Below, one piece after another: positions 23,591 to 31,338 of a DNA stretch of 64,000 bases. The DNA lies in NCBI RefSeq assembly GCF_028737265.1, contig NZ_JAQZAK010000002.1:1-64000 (forward strand), read 5' to 3'. This DNA comes from Actinomycetospora callitridis. GTDB lineage: Bacteria > Actinomycetota > Actinomycetes > Mycobacteriales > Pseudonocardiaceae. The notes beneath the pieces were generated by a model. That model did no database searches, was not told where the DNA came from, and was given only the letters and a program-made list of their open reading frames with translations. Both the position numbers and the translations under genes were made by a program. Positions within the stretch are counted from its first letter, which is position 1, and every line of letters begins with the position of its first letter.

Positions 23591-25105
23591 TCAGGCCCGG
23601 GCCACCGTCTCGGCGGACGAGGTGACGCGCTCCCCGGCCGTCCCGAGACGCTCGACGAGCCGGGGGACGACGCCCGCGTAGGCCGACGGGTCCACCGGGT
23701 TCAGCCACTGCTTGAACCGCGCGCCGCGGGAGATGTCGAGGTCGAGGTCACCGAGCACCTCGTCGACGTTGTGCAACGAGAACGGGATGATCTTGGTGCC
23801 GCGGCAGTGGTGGCCGTCGGTGGCCTCGTCCATGAACACCAGCTGGGCGTCCACGCGGCGCCGGAGCTCCGCGCGGTCGGGCAGGTCGAGGCGGCCGGCG
23901 AGCAGGGCGGCGATCCAGGCCGCCGCCATCTCGGCGTTGAGCGGGCTGAAGAACGACGAGTTGTAGCCGGCGAAGGTGACGTCCTCGACGTCCACCGGGA
24001 GGATCTGGCGGTGGAGCAGGAAGTTGCCGCGCTCGTCGACGAGGCGCTCGGCCACGTCGGCGGGCAGGAACGGCACGCCCTGCGTGAAGCCGGTGGCGCA
24101 CACCAGCAGGTCGGCGCGCAGCACGGACCCGTCGGAGAGCTCGACGTGCGGCGCGCCGTCCTTCTCCAGCAGCCGGGCGATCGTCCGGTCGCGGCGCACC
24201 GCGATCTCCCCGGAGCGCACCGCCTCGAAGAAGCCGTCGGTGGTCAGCCCGATCGCGCCGCGCACGATGCCCTCGAAGGTGCCGCGCGGGACGAGGTCGA
24301 GCTCGCGGAGCCCGAACTGGCGCGCACTCACGGGCCCCAGCGAGTCGAGGATCCGCCGGCGCACCCCGTTCGCCGGCCCGTGCAGGAACGTCTCGATCCC
24401 GCGCAGGTAGCGGTAGCGGAAGAGCGACTCGCCGAGGCGGGTCAGCAGCAGGTGCTTGAAGTTGAGGAACCCGCCGACCCAGCGCGGCACCTTCCAGACG
24501 AGCTGCCGCGCGACCACCGTCGTCGACTCCGCGGTGCCGGCGACGGCCACGGCGACGTCGCAGGCGGTCTTGCCGTAGCCGAGGACGACGACGTGGCGGT
24601 CGCGGGTCTGCTCGGCGTCGTGCAGCTCGGTGGCCGGCATGACCGATCCGCTGGCGGCGGTGAACTCCGCGACGCCGGGCAGCTCGGGCATCGCCGGCTC
24701 GCAGAACACGCCGTTGGCGACGACGAGGTGGTCGACCTCGTCGCGGCCCGGGTGCGCGCCGGTGGTGGTGAGCACCCAGCCGGTGTCGCGCCGCTCGACC
24801 GACGTCACCTCGGTCTCCAGGCGCAGGAGCCGGTCGACGCCGGTGTGCGCGGCGTACGCCGCGAGGTAGGCCTGCACCTGCTCGCCCGACGGCCACTCGG
24901 GGTGGTCGGCGGGCATCGGGAAGTCCGAGAGCGTGTACGTGTCGCGCGGGCTCTGCGTCGACAGCCCGGGGTAGCGACGGGTGGCGCTCCAGACGCCCCC
25001 GACGTCGGGCGTGCGGTCGTAGACGACGACGTCGTGGCCGACCTCGGTGAGCACCTTCGCGGTGACGAGCCCGGCGACCCCGGCGCCGACGATCCCGACC
25101 CTCAC
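23591..25105 (-). CDS. Flavin-containing monooxygenase (FMO/BVMO-like)
   Basis: A 504-residue FAD/NADPH enzyme: N-terminal FAD motif VGIVGAGVAGLVTAKVL, GGVWSATRRYPGLSTQSPRD, the second Rossmann motif VVVLGYGKTACDVAV for NADPH, and the ATG motif as LVCATGFTQGVPFL. The FMO/BVMO fingerprint FxGxxxHxxx(W/Y) is only partly kept around FTAASGSVMPATELHD. It overlaps the cupin gene by GTGA and is downstream of an IclR-type operator copy. A role in oxygenating a ketone, aromatic or terpenoid substrate is likely; the substrate is unknown. Confidence 0.85.
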   Translation of the reverse strand: MRVGIVGAGVAGLVTAKVLTEVGHDVVVYDRTPDVGGVWSATRRYPGLSTQSPRDTYTLSDFPMPADHPEWPSGEQVQAYLAAYAAHTGVDRLLRLETEVTSVERRDTGWVLTTTGAHPGRDEVDHLVVANGVFCEPAMPELPGVAEFTAASGSVMPATELHDAEQTRDRHVVVLGYGKTACDVAVAVAGTAESTTVVARQLVWKVPRWVGGFLNFKHLLLTRLGESLFRYRYLRGIETFLHGPANGVRRRILDSLGPVSARQFGLRELDLVPRGTFEGIVRGAIGLTTDGFFEAVRSGEIAVRRDRTIARLLEKDGAPHVELSDGSVLRADLLVCATGFTQGVPFLPADVAERLVDERGNFLLHRQILPVDVEDVTFAGYNSSFFSPLNAEMAAAWIAALLAGRLDLPDRAELRRRVDAQLVFMDEATDGHHCRGTKIIPFSLHNVDEVLGDLDLDISRGARFKQWLNPVDPSAYAGVVPRLVERLGTAGERVTSSAETVARA

Positions 25106-25569
25106 GACGGGCTCCCCGCGGGCAGGCGCAGCTCGATGCCGAAGTCGGCCATGATCGCCTGCAGCACCGAGATGTCCCTCGGGCCGGGCGGCAGGTCGGC
25201 CAGCGCCTGGTAGTAGGCCTCGAGGCCGGCCGGCGAGACCACCGAGATCACGCGCGCCTCGTCGTCGAAGGGGTTCCTGAAGGTGTGCACGACGTCGCGC
25301 GGCAGCAGCAGGTAGTCGCCCGTCCCGAGGACGAACGTCTCGCCGCCGAGCATCACCTCGAGCGTGCCGGCGAGGCAGATGAACGACTCGTCCTCACGGG
25401 TGTGGACGTGCGGCGGGGGCCCGTTCACGCCGCCCGGGACGGCGTACTCGAACAGCGAGTAGGCGTCCCGGGTGTTCTCGCCGGTCGCCTTCGCCGTGAT
25501 GCCGATCCCGATCGCCGGGATCTGCCGGCCCTCCCGGGACGAGAGCATGTACCCGCCACCCAACGACAT
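25102..25569 (-). CDS. Cupin domain protein
   Basis: A 155-residue single-cupin protein: PPPHVHTREDESFICLAGTLEV carries the metal-binding His/His/Glu set of motif 1 (quoted in part as PPHVHTREDESF), and DYLLLPRDVVHTFRNP is motif 2 with its His. Such small cupins act as isomerases, dioxygenases or accessory proteins. ATG 25569 was chosen for the strong GGAGGAGG eight bases upstream. The GTGA overlap with the monooxygenase shows co-translation. A perfect 20-base palindrome lies 18 bases upstream of the start. Confidence 0.85.
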   Translation of the reverse strand: MSLGGGYMLSSREGRQIPAIGIGITAKATGENTRDAYSLFEYAVPGGVNGPPPHVHTREDESFICLAGTLEVMLGGETFVLGTGDYLLLPRDVVHTFRNPFDDEARVISVVSPAGLEAYYQALADLPPGPRDISVLQAIMADFGIELRLPAGSPS

Positions 25570-25587
25570 CTGCGCCTCCTCCTGCCG

Positions 25588-25607
25588 ACACCGGAGCACT
25601 CCGGTGT
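25588..25607. repeat. 20-base palindrome in the cupin leader
   Basis: ACACCGGAG and CTCCGGTGT form a perfect nine-base inverted repeat with a CA centre. It lies a few bases upstream of the cupin ribosome-binding site, so it could act as an operator or as an RNA hairpin that masks initiation. It has no second copy in the IclR-SDR intergenic region. Confidence 0.6.
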
Positions 25608-25652
25608 GCGTGGGGTCACAGAGTCCGTTCCGCCCGACCCGGCACCAACATC

Positions 25653-25670
25653 GTGTCCCGCTGAGTGGGA
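25653..25670. promoter_or_regulatory. IclR-type operator copy 1 (cupin/monooxygenase side)
   Basis: GTGTCCCGCTGAGTGGGA recurs at 26447-26464 with 16 of 18 bases identical. Its core TCCC-N7-GGGA is an imperfect palindrome with the TCCGC-like look of IclR-family sites. It lies between the IclR stop and the cupin start, about 85 bases upstream of the cupin ATG. Confidence 0.6.
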
Positions 25671-25695
25671 TCCGTGACGCTCCGGGACGGGCCGG

Positions 25696-26472
25696 TCACC
25701 GTCGCGACGAGTACGCCCGGGACGCCGCGGCGGCCGCGAGCTGCACGGGCGGACCCGCCCGCTCGGAGCGCACCGCGGCCGACGGGCCGGTGACCGACAG
25801 CGCCGCGACCACCTCGCCCAGCGGCCCGAACACCGGGGCGGCGACGCAGGTGACGCCGATGTTGCCCTCCTCGCGCTCCACCGCCCAGCCGCGGTCCGGG
25901 ATGGCGGCGAGCTCGCGGCGCACCGCGTCCGGGTCGGTGAGCGTGCGCGGGGTGCGCGCGGCCAGGGCCCCGGACAGCGCGGTGTCGACCGCCTCGGCGG
26001 GCGACCACGCGAGGATCGCCCGGCCCAGGGCCGAGCAGTAGGCCGGGATCGTCCCGCCGACCTGCGAGAGCATCGGCATCGGCCGGTGGCCGGTGATCTT
26101 CTCGACGACGAGCACCTCGGTCCCGTGCAGCACCCCGAGCTGCACCGCGACCTTCACCGCCGCGTGCAGGTCGTGCAGGAACGGCAGGACGGCCTCGCGC
26201 AGCTCGTGGCGGAGCGGGACCAGGCCCGAGAGCTCGAAGAGGCGCTGACCGATCCGGTACCGGTCGTCGGGCTTGTCCAGCCAGCCGAGCCGCAGCATCC
26301 GGTCGGCGGTGCGGTGGGTCGTGGACCGCGGGAGGCCGCACCGGCGCACGAGGGACGCGAGCGTCAGCTCCCGGTGCGTCGCGTCGAACGCGTCGAGGAT
26401 CGCCGCCGCCCGGTCGAGGCCGCCGGCGACCTCGACACCGTCCCGGGTGTCCCGCTGGATGGGACTCGCCAT
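25696..26472 (-). CDS. IclR-family transcriptional regulator
   Basis: A 258-residue regulator. The N-terminal winged helix (about 15-75) has GLDRAAAILDAFDATHREL, LASLVRRCGLPRSTTHRTADRML and DKPDDRYRIGQRLFELSG; the C-terminal IclR effector domain (about 90-250) has KVAVQLGVLHGTEVLVVEKI, PAYCSALGRAILAWSP, GWAVEREEGNIGVTCVAAPVF and VVAALSVTGPSA. ATG 26472 has GGGGAGGAG upstream. It lies between two catabolic units, cupin plus monooxygenase downstream and the divergent SDR-to-dioxygenase operon, and the same motif occurs near both, so it probably controls both. Confidence 0.9.
   Translation of the reverse strand: MASPIQRDTRDGVEVAGGLDRAAAILDAFDATHRELTLASLVRRCGLPRSTTHRTADRMLRLGWLDKPDDRYRIGQRLFELSGLVPLRHELREAVLPFLHDLHAAVKVAVQLGVLHGTEVLVVEKITGHRPMPMLSQVGGTIPAYCSALGRAILAWSPAEAVDTALSGALAARTPRTLTDPDAVRRELAAIPDRGWAVEREEGNIGVTCVAAPVFGPLGEVVAALSVTGPSAAVRSERAGPPVQLAAAAASRAYSSRR
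26447..26464. promoter_or_regulatory. IclR-type operator copy 2 (over the iclR gene start)
   Basis: GTGTCCCGCTGGATGGGA matches the copy at 25653-25670 at 16 of 18 bases. It covers roughly codons 3-9 of the IclR gene and is about 43-60 bases upstream of the SDR GTG start. A bound repressor or activator here could govern its own gene and the divergent operon. Confidence 0.5.
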
Positions 26473-26506
26473 CGCTGTCTCCTCCCCGGGCCGGTCACGC
26501 TGCTCG

Positions 26507-27313
26507 GTGTCGGGAGCATCCAGGGAGGGCGTCATCAAGGCAACCACGGCACTGGTCGGCGGCGGCGGGAGCGGGATCGGCCGCGCGAGCGCCGCACGTC
26601 TCACCCGGGCCGGCATGGACGTGGTCCTCGTCGGCCGCACCGAGGAGCGTCTGCGCACCGCCGCGGCGGAGATCGGGGACGCCTGCGGGCGCCCCGTGCA
26701 CCACGCCGTGGCCGACCTCGCCGACCCCGCGGCCGCGGCCCCGCTCGTCGCCGACGTCGAGGGGCGCGTCGGCGAGATCGGCGTCGTCGTCCTCAACGCC
26801 GGCGGCCCGCCGCCCGGCACGATCCTCGACATCGACGACGACGCCTGGCGCCGCGGCACCGACCTGCTGCTGCTCGGACCGCTGGCGCTCGCGCGGGCGG
26901 TCCTGCCGGGCATGCGCGAGCGCGGGGAGGGGCGCCTGGTGCTGGTGACGGGCACCGCAGTTCGCCAGCCCATGGCCGAGCTCGCCGTCTCGACGGTGCT
27001 GCGCTCGGCCGCGACCGCGGCGATGAAGCTCCTGGCCTCCGAGGTGGCCGCCGACGGCGTCACGGTCAACTGCGTCGCGCCCGGCCCGACCGCCACCGAG
27101 CGGCGGGACCAGATCCTCGCGAACCGCGCGGCGGCGTCCGGCGCGAGCGCCGAGCAGGCCGACGCCGACGACCTCGCGGTCGTCCCGGCGGGCCGCGCGG
27201 CCGACCCCGACGAGGTCGCCGCCGCCATCGCCTTCCTCGCCTCGCCCGACGCGGGCTACGTGACCGGGACGGTGCTGACCGTCGACGGCGGACGGACGGA
27301 GACGACGTGGTGA
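26507..27313 (+). CDS. SDR-family NAD(P)-dependent oxidoreductase
   Basis: A short-chain dehydrogenase of up to 268 residues: ALVGGGGSGIGRASAARL (cofactor TGxxxGIG-type motif), VVLVGRTEER, VVVLNAGGPPPG (NAG), a modified active site in which the usual Tyr-x3-Lys helix reads STVLRSAATAAMKLLASE (Ser and Lys present, Tyr not obvious), NCVAPGPTATERR and GTVLTVDGGRTE. The GTG at 26507 has no ribosome-binding site, whereas GGGAGG at 26523-26528 ideally places an ATC at 26534 in the same frame; the true start may be that ATC. It heads the SDR-cupin-hydrolase-dioxygenase operon. Confidence 0.85.
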   Translation: MSGASREGVIKATTALVGGGGSGIGRASAARLTRAGMDVVLVGRTEERLRTAAAEIGDACGRPVHHAVADLADPAAAAPLVADVEGRVGEIGVVVLNAGGPPPGTILDIDDDAWRRGTDLLLLGPLALARAVLPGMRERGEGRLVLVTGTAVRQPMAELAVSTVLRSAATAAMKLLASEVAADGVTVNCVAPGPTATERRDQILANRAAASGASAEQADADDLAVVPAGRAADPDEVAAAIAFLASPDAGYVTGTVLTVDGGRTETTW

Positions 27314-27320
27314 TGGACGA

Positions 27321-27812
27321 GTGAGCGCCTTCGACATGGCCGCGTTCCTGGCCGGCCTCAACCCCAGCGTGCCGCCGGGCGGCGCGCGCCCGCTCGTGGT
27401 GCACGCCGACGAGCTGCAGCCGCTGCCGGCCGGCGAGGTGCACAACCCGACGGCGCTCTCGGTGGTCGGGAACCTGCCGACGGCGACGTTCGAGCTCTTC
27501 CGCCAGACGATCCCGCCGTCGCAGAGCTCGGACATGCAGCGCCACCACCACGAGACCGTCCACTTCGTGATCGCCGGCGAGGGCCACAGCGAGATCGAGG
27601 ACGAGACCGTCGAGTGGGCGACGGGCAGCTTCGTCTACACCCCGCCGTGGACCTGGCACCGGCACTACAACGCCTCGGCCGAGCACCCGGTCGAGTTCCT
27701 GACGATCGAGAACTCGCGGCTGCTCGGCGCGCTGGGCGTGAACCGCCGGCAGAGCGCCGGGCTGGTCACGGTCGCCGAGGCGCGGACGATGTTCGAGGGA
27801 GACGACTCATGA
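27321..27812 (+). CDS. Cupin domain protein, gentisate-dioxygenase-like half
   Basis: A 163-residue single-cupin protein with a strong metal site: RHHHETVHFVIAGEGHSEIE (His-rich motif 1) and GSFVYTPPWTWHRHYNASAE (motif 2 with two His). The wording resembles one cupin half of gentisate 1,2-dioxygenase-like proteins, but only one domain is present. It begins GTG seven bases after the SDR stop and overlaps the hydrolase start. An iron-dependent oxygenase or an isomerase of the aromatic pathway is possible. Confidence 0.82.
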   Translation: MSAFDMAAFLAGLNPSVPPGGARPLVVHADELQPLPAGEVHNPTALSVVGNLPTATFELFRQTIPPSQSSDMQRHHHETVHFVIAGEGHSEIEDETVEWATGSFVYTPPWTWHRHYNASAEHPVEFLTIENSRLLGALGVNRRQSAGLVTVAEARTMFEGDDS

Positions 27813-28726
27813 CCTCTGCCGCACCGAGTGGTGGCCCGCCGATCCCCGACCACGTGAGCATCTGGGGCGAGCTCGCCGACGTCGACCACGAGCTGCGCCA
27901 CGTCGCCGTGGAGGTCAGCGGGGTCGGCGCCGTCCGGACCCGCGTGCTGCGCGCGGGTGCCGGCCCCGATCTCGTCCTGCTCCACGGCACCGGCGGGCAC
28001 CTCGAGGCCTACGCGCGCGACATCGCCGGCCTCGCGCGGAGCTTCCGCGTCACCGCCTACGACATGGTCGGGCACGGCTGGTCGGCGTTGCCCGACGTCC
28101 CGTTCACCGTCGACGTCCTCTCCGACCACCTGCTCGGGCTGATGGACGCGCTGGGCATCGGGTCCGCGCACCTGTCGGGCGAGTCGCTCGGCGGCTGGGT
28201 CGTCGCGTGGACCGCCGCGCACCACCCCGAACGCGTCGAGCGGATCGTGCTCAACACCCCGGGCAACGTCGCGAACAAGCCGGAGGTCATGTCCCGGCTG
28301 GTGGCGAGCACGACGGCCGCCGTCGAGGACCCCTCCGACGAGGCCGTACGCGCCCGCGTGCGGTGGCTCTTCCACGAGAAGGACAGGGTCACCGACGAGC
28401 TGGTGAACCTGCGCCGGAGCGTCTACTCCCGCGAGGGCTTCCGGCGGGCCGTCGACAACATCCTCGTCCTGCAGGACCCCGTGACGCGCGCCCGCTTCAG
28501 CTGGGACCCGTCCTGGGTGTCGTTCGTGACCGCGCCGACGTTGCTGCTCTGGACCGACCACGACCCCACCGGCGGGCTCGACGAGGCACAGATGCTCCTC
28601 GACTGGCTCCCCGACGCCCGCCTGCACGTGATCACCGGCGCGGGGCACTGGCCGCAGTGGGAGAAACCCGAGGAGTTCGTCGAGCAGCACGAGGCGTTCC
28701 TGGACGCGGCGACGGTTCGCGCATGA
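27809..28726 (+). CDS. Alpha/beta hydrolase, meta-cleavage-product hydrolase-like
   Basis: A 305-residue hydrolase: oxyanion LLHGTGGHLEAY, AYDMVGHGWS, nucleophile Ser in LSGESLGGWVVAW, an acid region LLLWTDHDPTGG and the catalytic His in ITGAGHWPQWEKPEEF. This is the C-C bond hydrolase (MhpC/BphD) pattern, splitting ring-fission products. It overlaps the extradiol dioxygenase gene by four bases, so the pair would open a catecholic ring and hydrolyse the product. Haloperoxidase-like or ester substrates cannot be excluded. Confidence 0.88.
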   Translation: MTSAAPSGGPPIPDHVSIWGELADVDHELRHVAVEVSGVGAVRTRVLRAGAGPDLVLLHGTGGHLEAYARDIAGLARSFRVTAYDMVGHGWSALPDVPFTVDVLSDHLLGLMDALGIGSAHLSGESLGGWVVAWTAAHHPERVERIVLNTPGNVANKPEVMSRLVASTTAAVEDPSDEAVRARVRWLFHEKDRVTDELVNLRRSVYSREGFRRAVDNILVLQDPVTRARFSWDPSWVSFVTAPTLLLWTDHDPTGGLDEAQMLLDWLPDARLHVITGAGHWPQWEKPEEFVEQHEAFLDAATVRA

Positions 28727-29652
28727 CCGAGATCGTCGGGTTCGTGGGCATGTCCCACTCCCCCTTCGCCACCCTGCTGCCGCCCACCGGGCCGGACGCG
28801 CCGGGCGCGCCCTTCCTCGCGGACGCCGCGCGCGTCCGGGAGGCCGCCGCGCGGCTGGCGCCCGACGCCGTCGTCGTCGTGGGCCCCGACCACTTCCACG
28901 GCAACTTCTACGACGTCATGCCCCCCTTCGTCCTCGGCGTCGAGGAGGCCGTGGGGTTCGGCGACTACGGCAGCACCCCGGGTCCGCTGCCCGTCGCCAC
29001 CGAGCTCGCGTGGTCGGTGTACCGGGGGCTGACGGGCGCGGGGTTCGACCTCGCGCTGTCGTACTCGCTGACCGTCGACCACGGGATCGTGCAGGGCTAC
29101 GAGATGGTCACCGGCACGGCCGTCCCGCTCGTCCCGCTCGTGGTCAACACCGCCGCGCCGCCGTTGCCGACGCTCGAGCGGTGCGTGGCGCTGGGCCGCG
29201 CGCTCGGGCCGGCGCTGGCGGCCGGGCCGCCCGGGCGGGTGCTCGTGGTGGCCAGCGGCGGCCTGTCGCACTGGCTGCCCTCGAACGACCCGCGCGACCC
29301 CTCGGTGGTCGGCGAGAAGCGCGACGCGCTCATCCACGGACGCCGGGACGCACAGGCCTTCGCCGCCGCCCGCGAGCCCAAGGTGCGCGCGATGGGCGGT
29401 GACCCCGACGCGCGGGTCAACGACGCCTGGGACCGGTGGTTCCTCGAGCGCCTGAGCGCGGGCGACCTCGACGCGATCACCGAGCTGGGCCACGACGGCC
29501 TCGAGAAGGAGGCGGGCACCGGCGGGCACGAGGTCCGCGCCTGGCTGGTCGGCGCCGCCGCGGTCGCCGCCCCGCTGCGGTGGACCAGCTACGAGGCGGT
29601 CCCGGAGTGGATCACGGGGATGGGGAGCGGGGCGACCTTCCCGGTGGGTTGA
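28723..29652 (+). CDS. Class III extradiol ring-cleavage dioxygenase (LigB/MhpB-like)
   Basis: A 309-residue Fe(II) dioxygenase of the LigB superfamily. The N-terminal VGMSHSPFATLLPP gives the first iron His, VVVGPDHFHGNFYD the second His region, SYSLTVDHGIVQGYEM the conserved DHG, and VLVVASGGLSHWLPSN the SGGLSHW motif typical of MhpB-type 2,3-dihydroxyphenylpropionate dioxygenases. It is the last gene of the operon and fits with the upstream hydrolase as a meta-cleavage module. The substrate is a catechol or protocatechuate-like compound, not specified further. Confidence 0.9.
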   Translation: MTEIVGFVGMSHSPFATLLPPTGPDAPGAPFLADAARVREAAARLAPDAVVVVGPDHFHGNFYDVMPPFVLGVEEAVGFGDYGSTPGPLPVATELAWSVYRGLTGAGFDLALSYSLTVDHGIVQGYEMVTGTAVPLVPLVVNTAAPPLPTLERCVALGRALGPALAAGPPGRVLVVASGGLSHWLPSNDPRDPSVVGEKRDALIHGRRDAQAFAAAREPKVRAMGGDPDARVNDAWDRWFLERLSAGDLDAITELGHDGLEKEAGTGGHEVRAWLVGAAAVAAPLRWTSYEAVPEWITGMGSGATFPVG

Positions 29653-29654
29653 GG

Positions 29655-30587
29655 TCAGCCGAGGTGCGCGATCACCGCGCGGTGGTCGCTGCCGGGCAGG
29701 TCGAGCACGCGCGCGGTGCGCACGGCGAGGCCGCCGCCGGCGAGGACGTGGTCGATGCGGAACCCGAGCCATCGCGGCCAGCGCCGCGGCCACGTCGGCG
29801 GACCCGGGACGCCGCCGTCGCCGAGTGCGGCGAGGGCGCGGTGCTCGACGGTGGTGTTGAGGTCGCCGGCGACCACGGTGCGGCCCGGCGCGGCGGCGCG
29901 CCACGCCGCGACGAGGTCGAGCTCGTCGGCCCACCGCTCGACGAGGCCGGGCACCGGCGCGACGGTGTGCGTGGCGAGCACCCGGGCGTCGCCCAGCTCC
30001 CCGCCGGTGACCTCCAGCCAGCCGTACAGCCCGCCGGAGACCAGGCGCGCGACGCGGACCTTGCCGAGCGAGGGCGCCGTGAGCACCGTGGTCCACGGGC
30101 CGTCGGCGTGCTCCGGGACGTGACGGTGCGCCCGGGGCGGCGGGGCGCAGTGCGCGACGTAGCCGAGGTCGGGCTTGAGGCGGTCCTCGAGCCGGGCCCG
30201 GAACCGCTCGCCGGACTCGGGCAGGACGACGAGGTCCGGGCGCTCGGCCTCGACGATGGCGGCGAGCGACTCGGGGTCCGCCCGGCCCTGCCAGACGTTG
30301 GCGACGAGGACGGTGAGCGTGACCGGGCCCGCCGACGTCGCCGCCGGTCGCCGGCCCGCGGCCAGCACGAGCCCGGCGACACCCACCGCGCCGAGCGCGG
30401 CCGGCCGCGCCCGGGACGAGCTCGCCGCGACCACCCCCGCGAGCACGCCGAGACCGCCCGCGAACGCGGGGCGCGCGGCGAGCAGGACCGGCCAGGGCGG
30501 CCGGCGCTCGAGCCCGAACACCTCGGGCACCAGGAGGGCCGTCGCCGCCGCGGCTCCCGTCACGAGTCCCGCGGGCCAGCGCGTCAC
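29655..30587 (-). CDS. Endonuclease/exonuclease/phosphatase family protein with N-terminal membrane helices
   Basis: A 310-residue protein with about three N-terminal hydrophobic segments (AGLVTGAAAATALLV, AGGLGVLAGVVAA, AALGAVGVAGLVLAAG), then an EEP domain: TVLVANVWQGRADPE, DLVVLPESGERFRA (metal Glu), ATHTVAPVPG, TVVAGDLNTTVEHRAL (DLN) and LPGSDHRAVIAHL (SDH). It is probably an outward-facing phosphodiesterase or nuclease-like enzyme. GTG 30587 is preceded by GGGGAGGA, better than the ATG 12 codons upstream. Convergent with the dioxygenase gene, with only two bases between stops. Confidence 0.85.
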   Translation of the reverse strand: MTRWPAGLVTGAAAATALLVPEVFGLERRPPWPVLLAARPAFAGGLGVLAGVVAASSSRARPAALGAVGVAGLVLAAGRRPAATSAGPVTLTVLVANVWQGRADPESLAAIVEAERPDLVVLPESGERFRARLEDRLKPDLGYVAHCAPPPRAHRHVPEHADGPWTTVLTAPSLGKVRVARLVSGGLYGWLEVTGGELGDARVLATHTVAPVPGLVERWADELDLVAAWRAAAPGRTVVAGDLNTTVEHRALAALGDGGVPGPPTWPRRWPRWLGFRIDHVLAGGGLAVRTARVLDLPGSDHRAVIAHLG

Positions 30588-30662
30588 ACGATCCTCCCCG
30601 CCTCGGCAGCCGTCGCCGATCATCGTGGCGGGTCGGGGATCGGTTCGACGTGATCGCGCCGG

Positions 30663-31247
30663 TCAGGCCGTCGGGCGGCGCGGCGCGAACGCCCCGCTGA
30701 CCGCCGCGGCGAGGGCCGTGCGCCGTCGCTCGTGCTCCGCCGGGTCGTCGTCCGTCGACGCCGCGATCGTCACGCTGGCCGGTGACCACGCCATCGACAG
30801 GGCGATGACCATGGAGTAGACGTCCGCGGGCGTGGGCTCCGGGTCGATCAGGCCCGCGTGCTGCGCGTCGGCGATCCGGGCGAGCTTCACCGCCACGTCG
30901 TCGGCGGCGACCGCGAGCAGGTCGCCGGTCGGGACGCGCTCGAGGCGCGCCCACGTCGCGAGCAGCACGACCTCGGGCCGGTCGAGGTAGGCGTCGTAGA
31001 GGCGCACCGCGTAGCCGGGGAGGTCGGTGGCGTCGAGGGGAACGAGGCCGACGATCAACGACAGGTGCTCGACGAACACGGCGTCGAACAGGCCGTCCTT
31101 CGACGAGAACCAGGCGTAGATCTGCGCCTTGTTGGCCTGCGCGGACGCCGCGATCCGGTCGACGCGGGCGCCTGCGATCCCGTACCGCGCGAACTCGGCC
31201 GTCGCTGCGTCCAGCAGCCGTCGCCGCGTCGCCTGTCCATCGCCCAC
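30663..31247 (-). CDS. TetR-family regulator of the adjacent alcohol dehydrogenase
   Basis: A 194-residue TetR protein: RRRLLDAATAEFARYGIAGA, VDRIAASAQANKAQIYAWFSSKDGLF (HTH; quoted in part as ASAQANKAQIYAWF), then a helical domain of the TetR_C type. GTG 31247 is preferred over an ATG 12 codons upstream because a near-ideal -10, TATTCT, lies seven bases before it and a palindromic operator overlaps that promoter; with the ATG start the operator would be inside the gene. It is divergent from the zinc alcohol dehydrogenase and likely represses both. Confidence 0.85.
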   Translation of the reverse strand: MGDGQATRRRLLDAATAEFARYGIAGARVDRIAASAQANKAQIYAWFSSKDGLFDAVFVEHLSLIVGLVPLDATDLPGYAVRLYDAYLDRPEVVLLATWARLERVPTGDLLAVAADDVAVKLARIADAQHAGLIDPEPTPADVYSMVIALSMAWSPASVTIAASTDDDPAEHERRRTALAAAVSGAFAPRRPTA

Positions 31248-31254
31248 GGCCGAG

Positions 31255-31322
31255 AGAATAACCAGTTGGTTTGCATCGGGCACAGGTCCGACCTACGGTG
31301 GGCCACGAGTAACCAACCGGTT
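31255..31322. promoter_or_regulatory. Divergent TetR/ADH promoters with two operators
   Basis: Two matching palindromes, AACCAGTTGGTT (31260-31271) and AACCAACCGGTT (31311-31322), start 51 bases apart, close to five helical turns. On the minus strand TATTCT (31255-31260) is the -10 of the regulator gene. On the plus strand TTGCAT (31271-31276) and TACGGT (31294-31299), spaced 17 bases, form the dehydrogenase promoter. Site 1 overlaps the regulator -10 and abuts the dehydrogenase -35; site 2 lies just after the dehydrogenase start point. Confidence 0.75.
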
Positions 31323-31338
31323 TGTTTGCGGAGGAACC

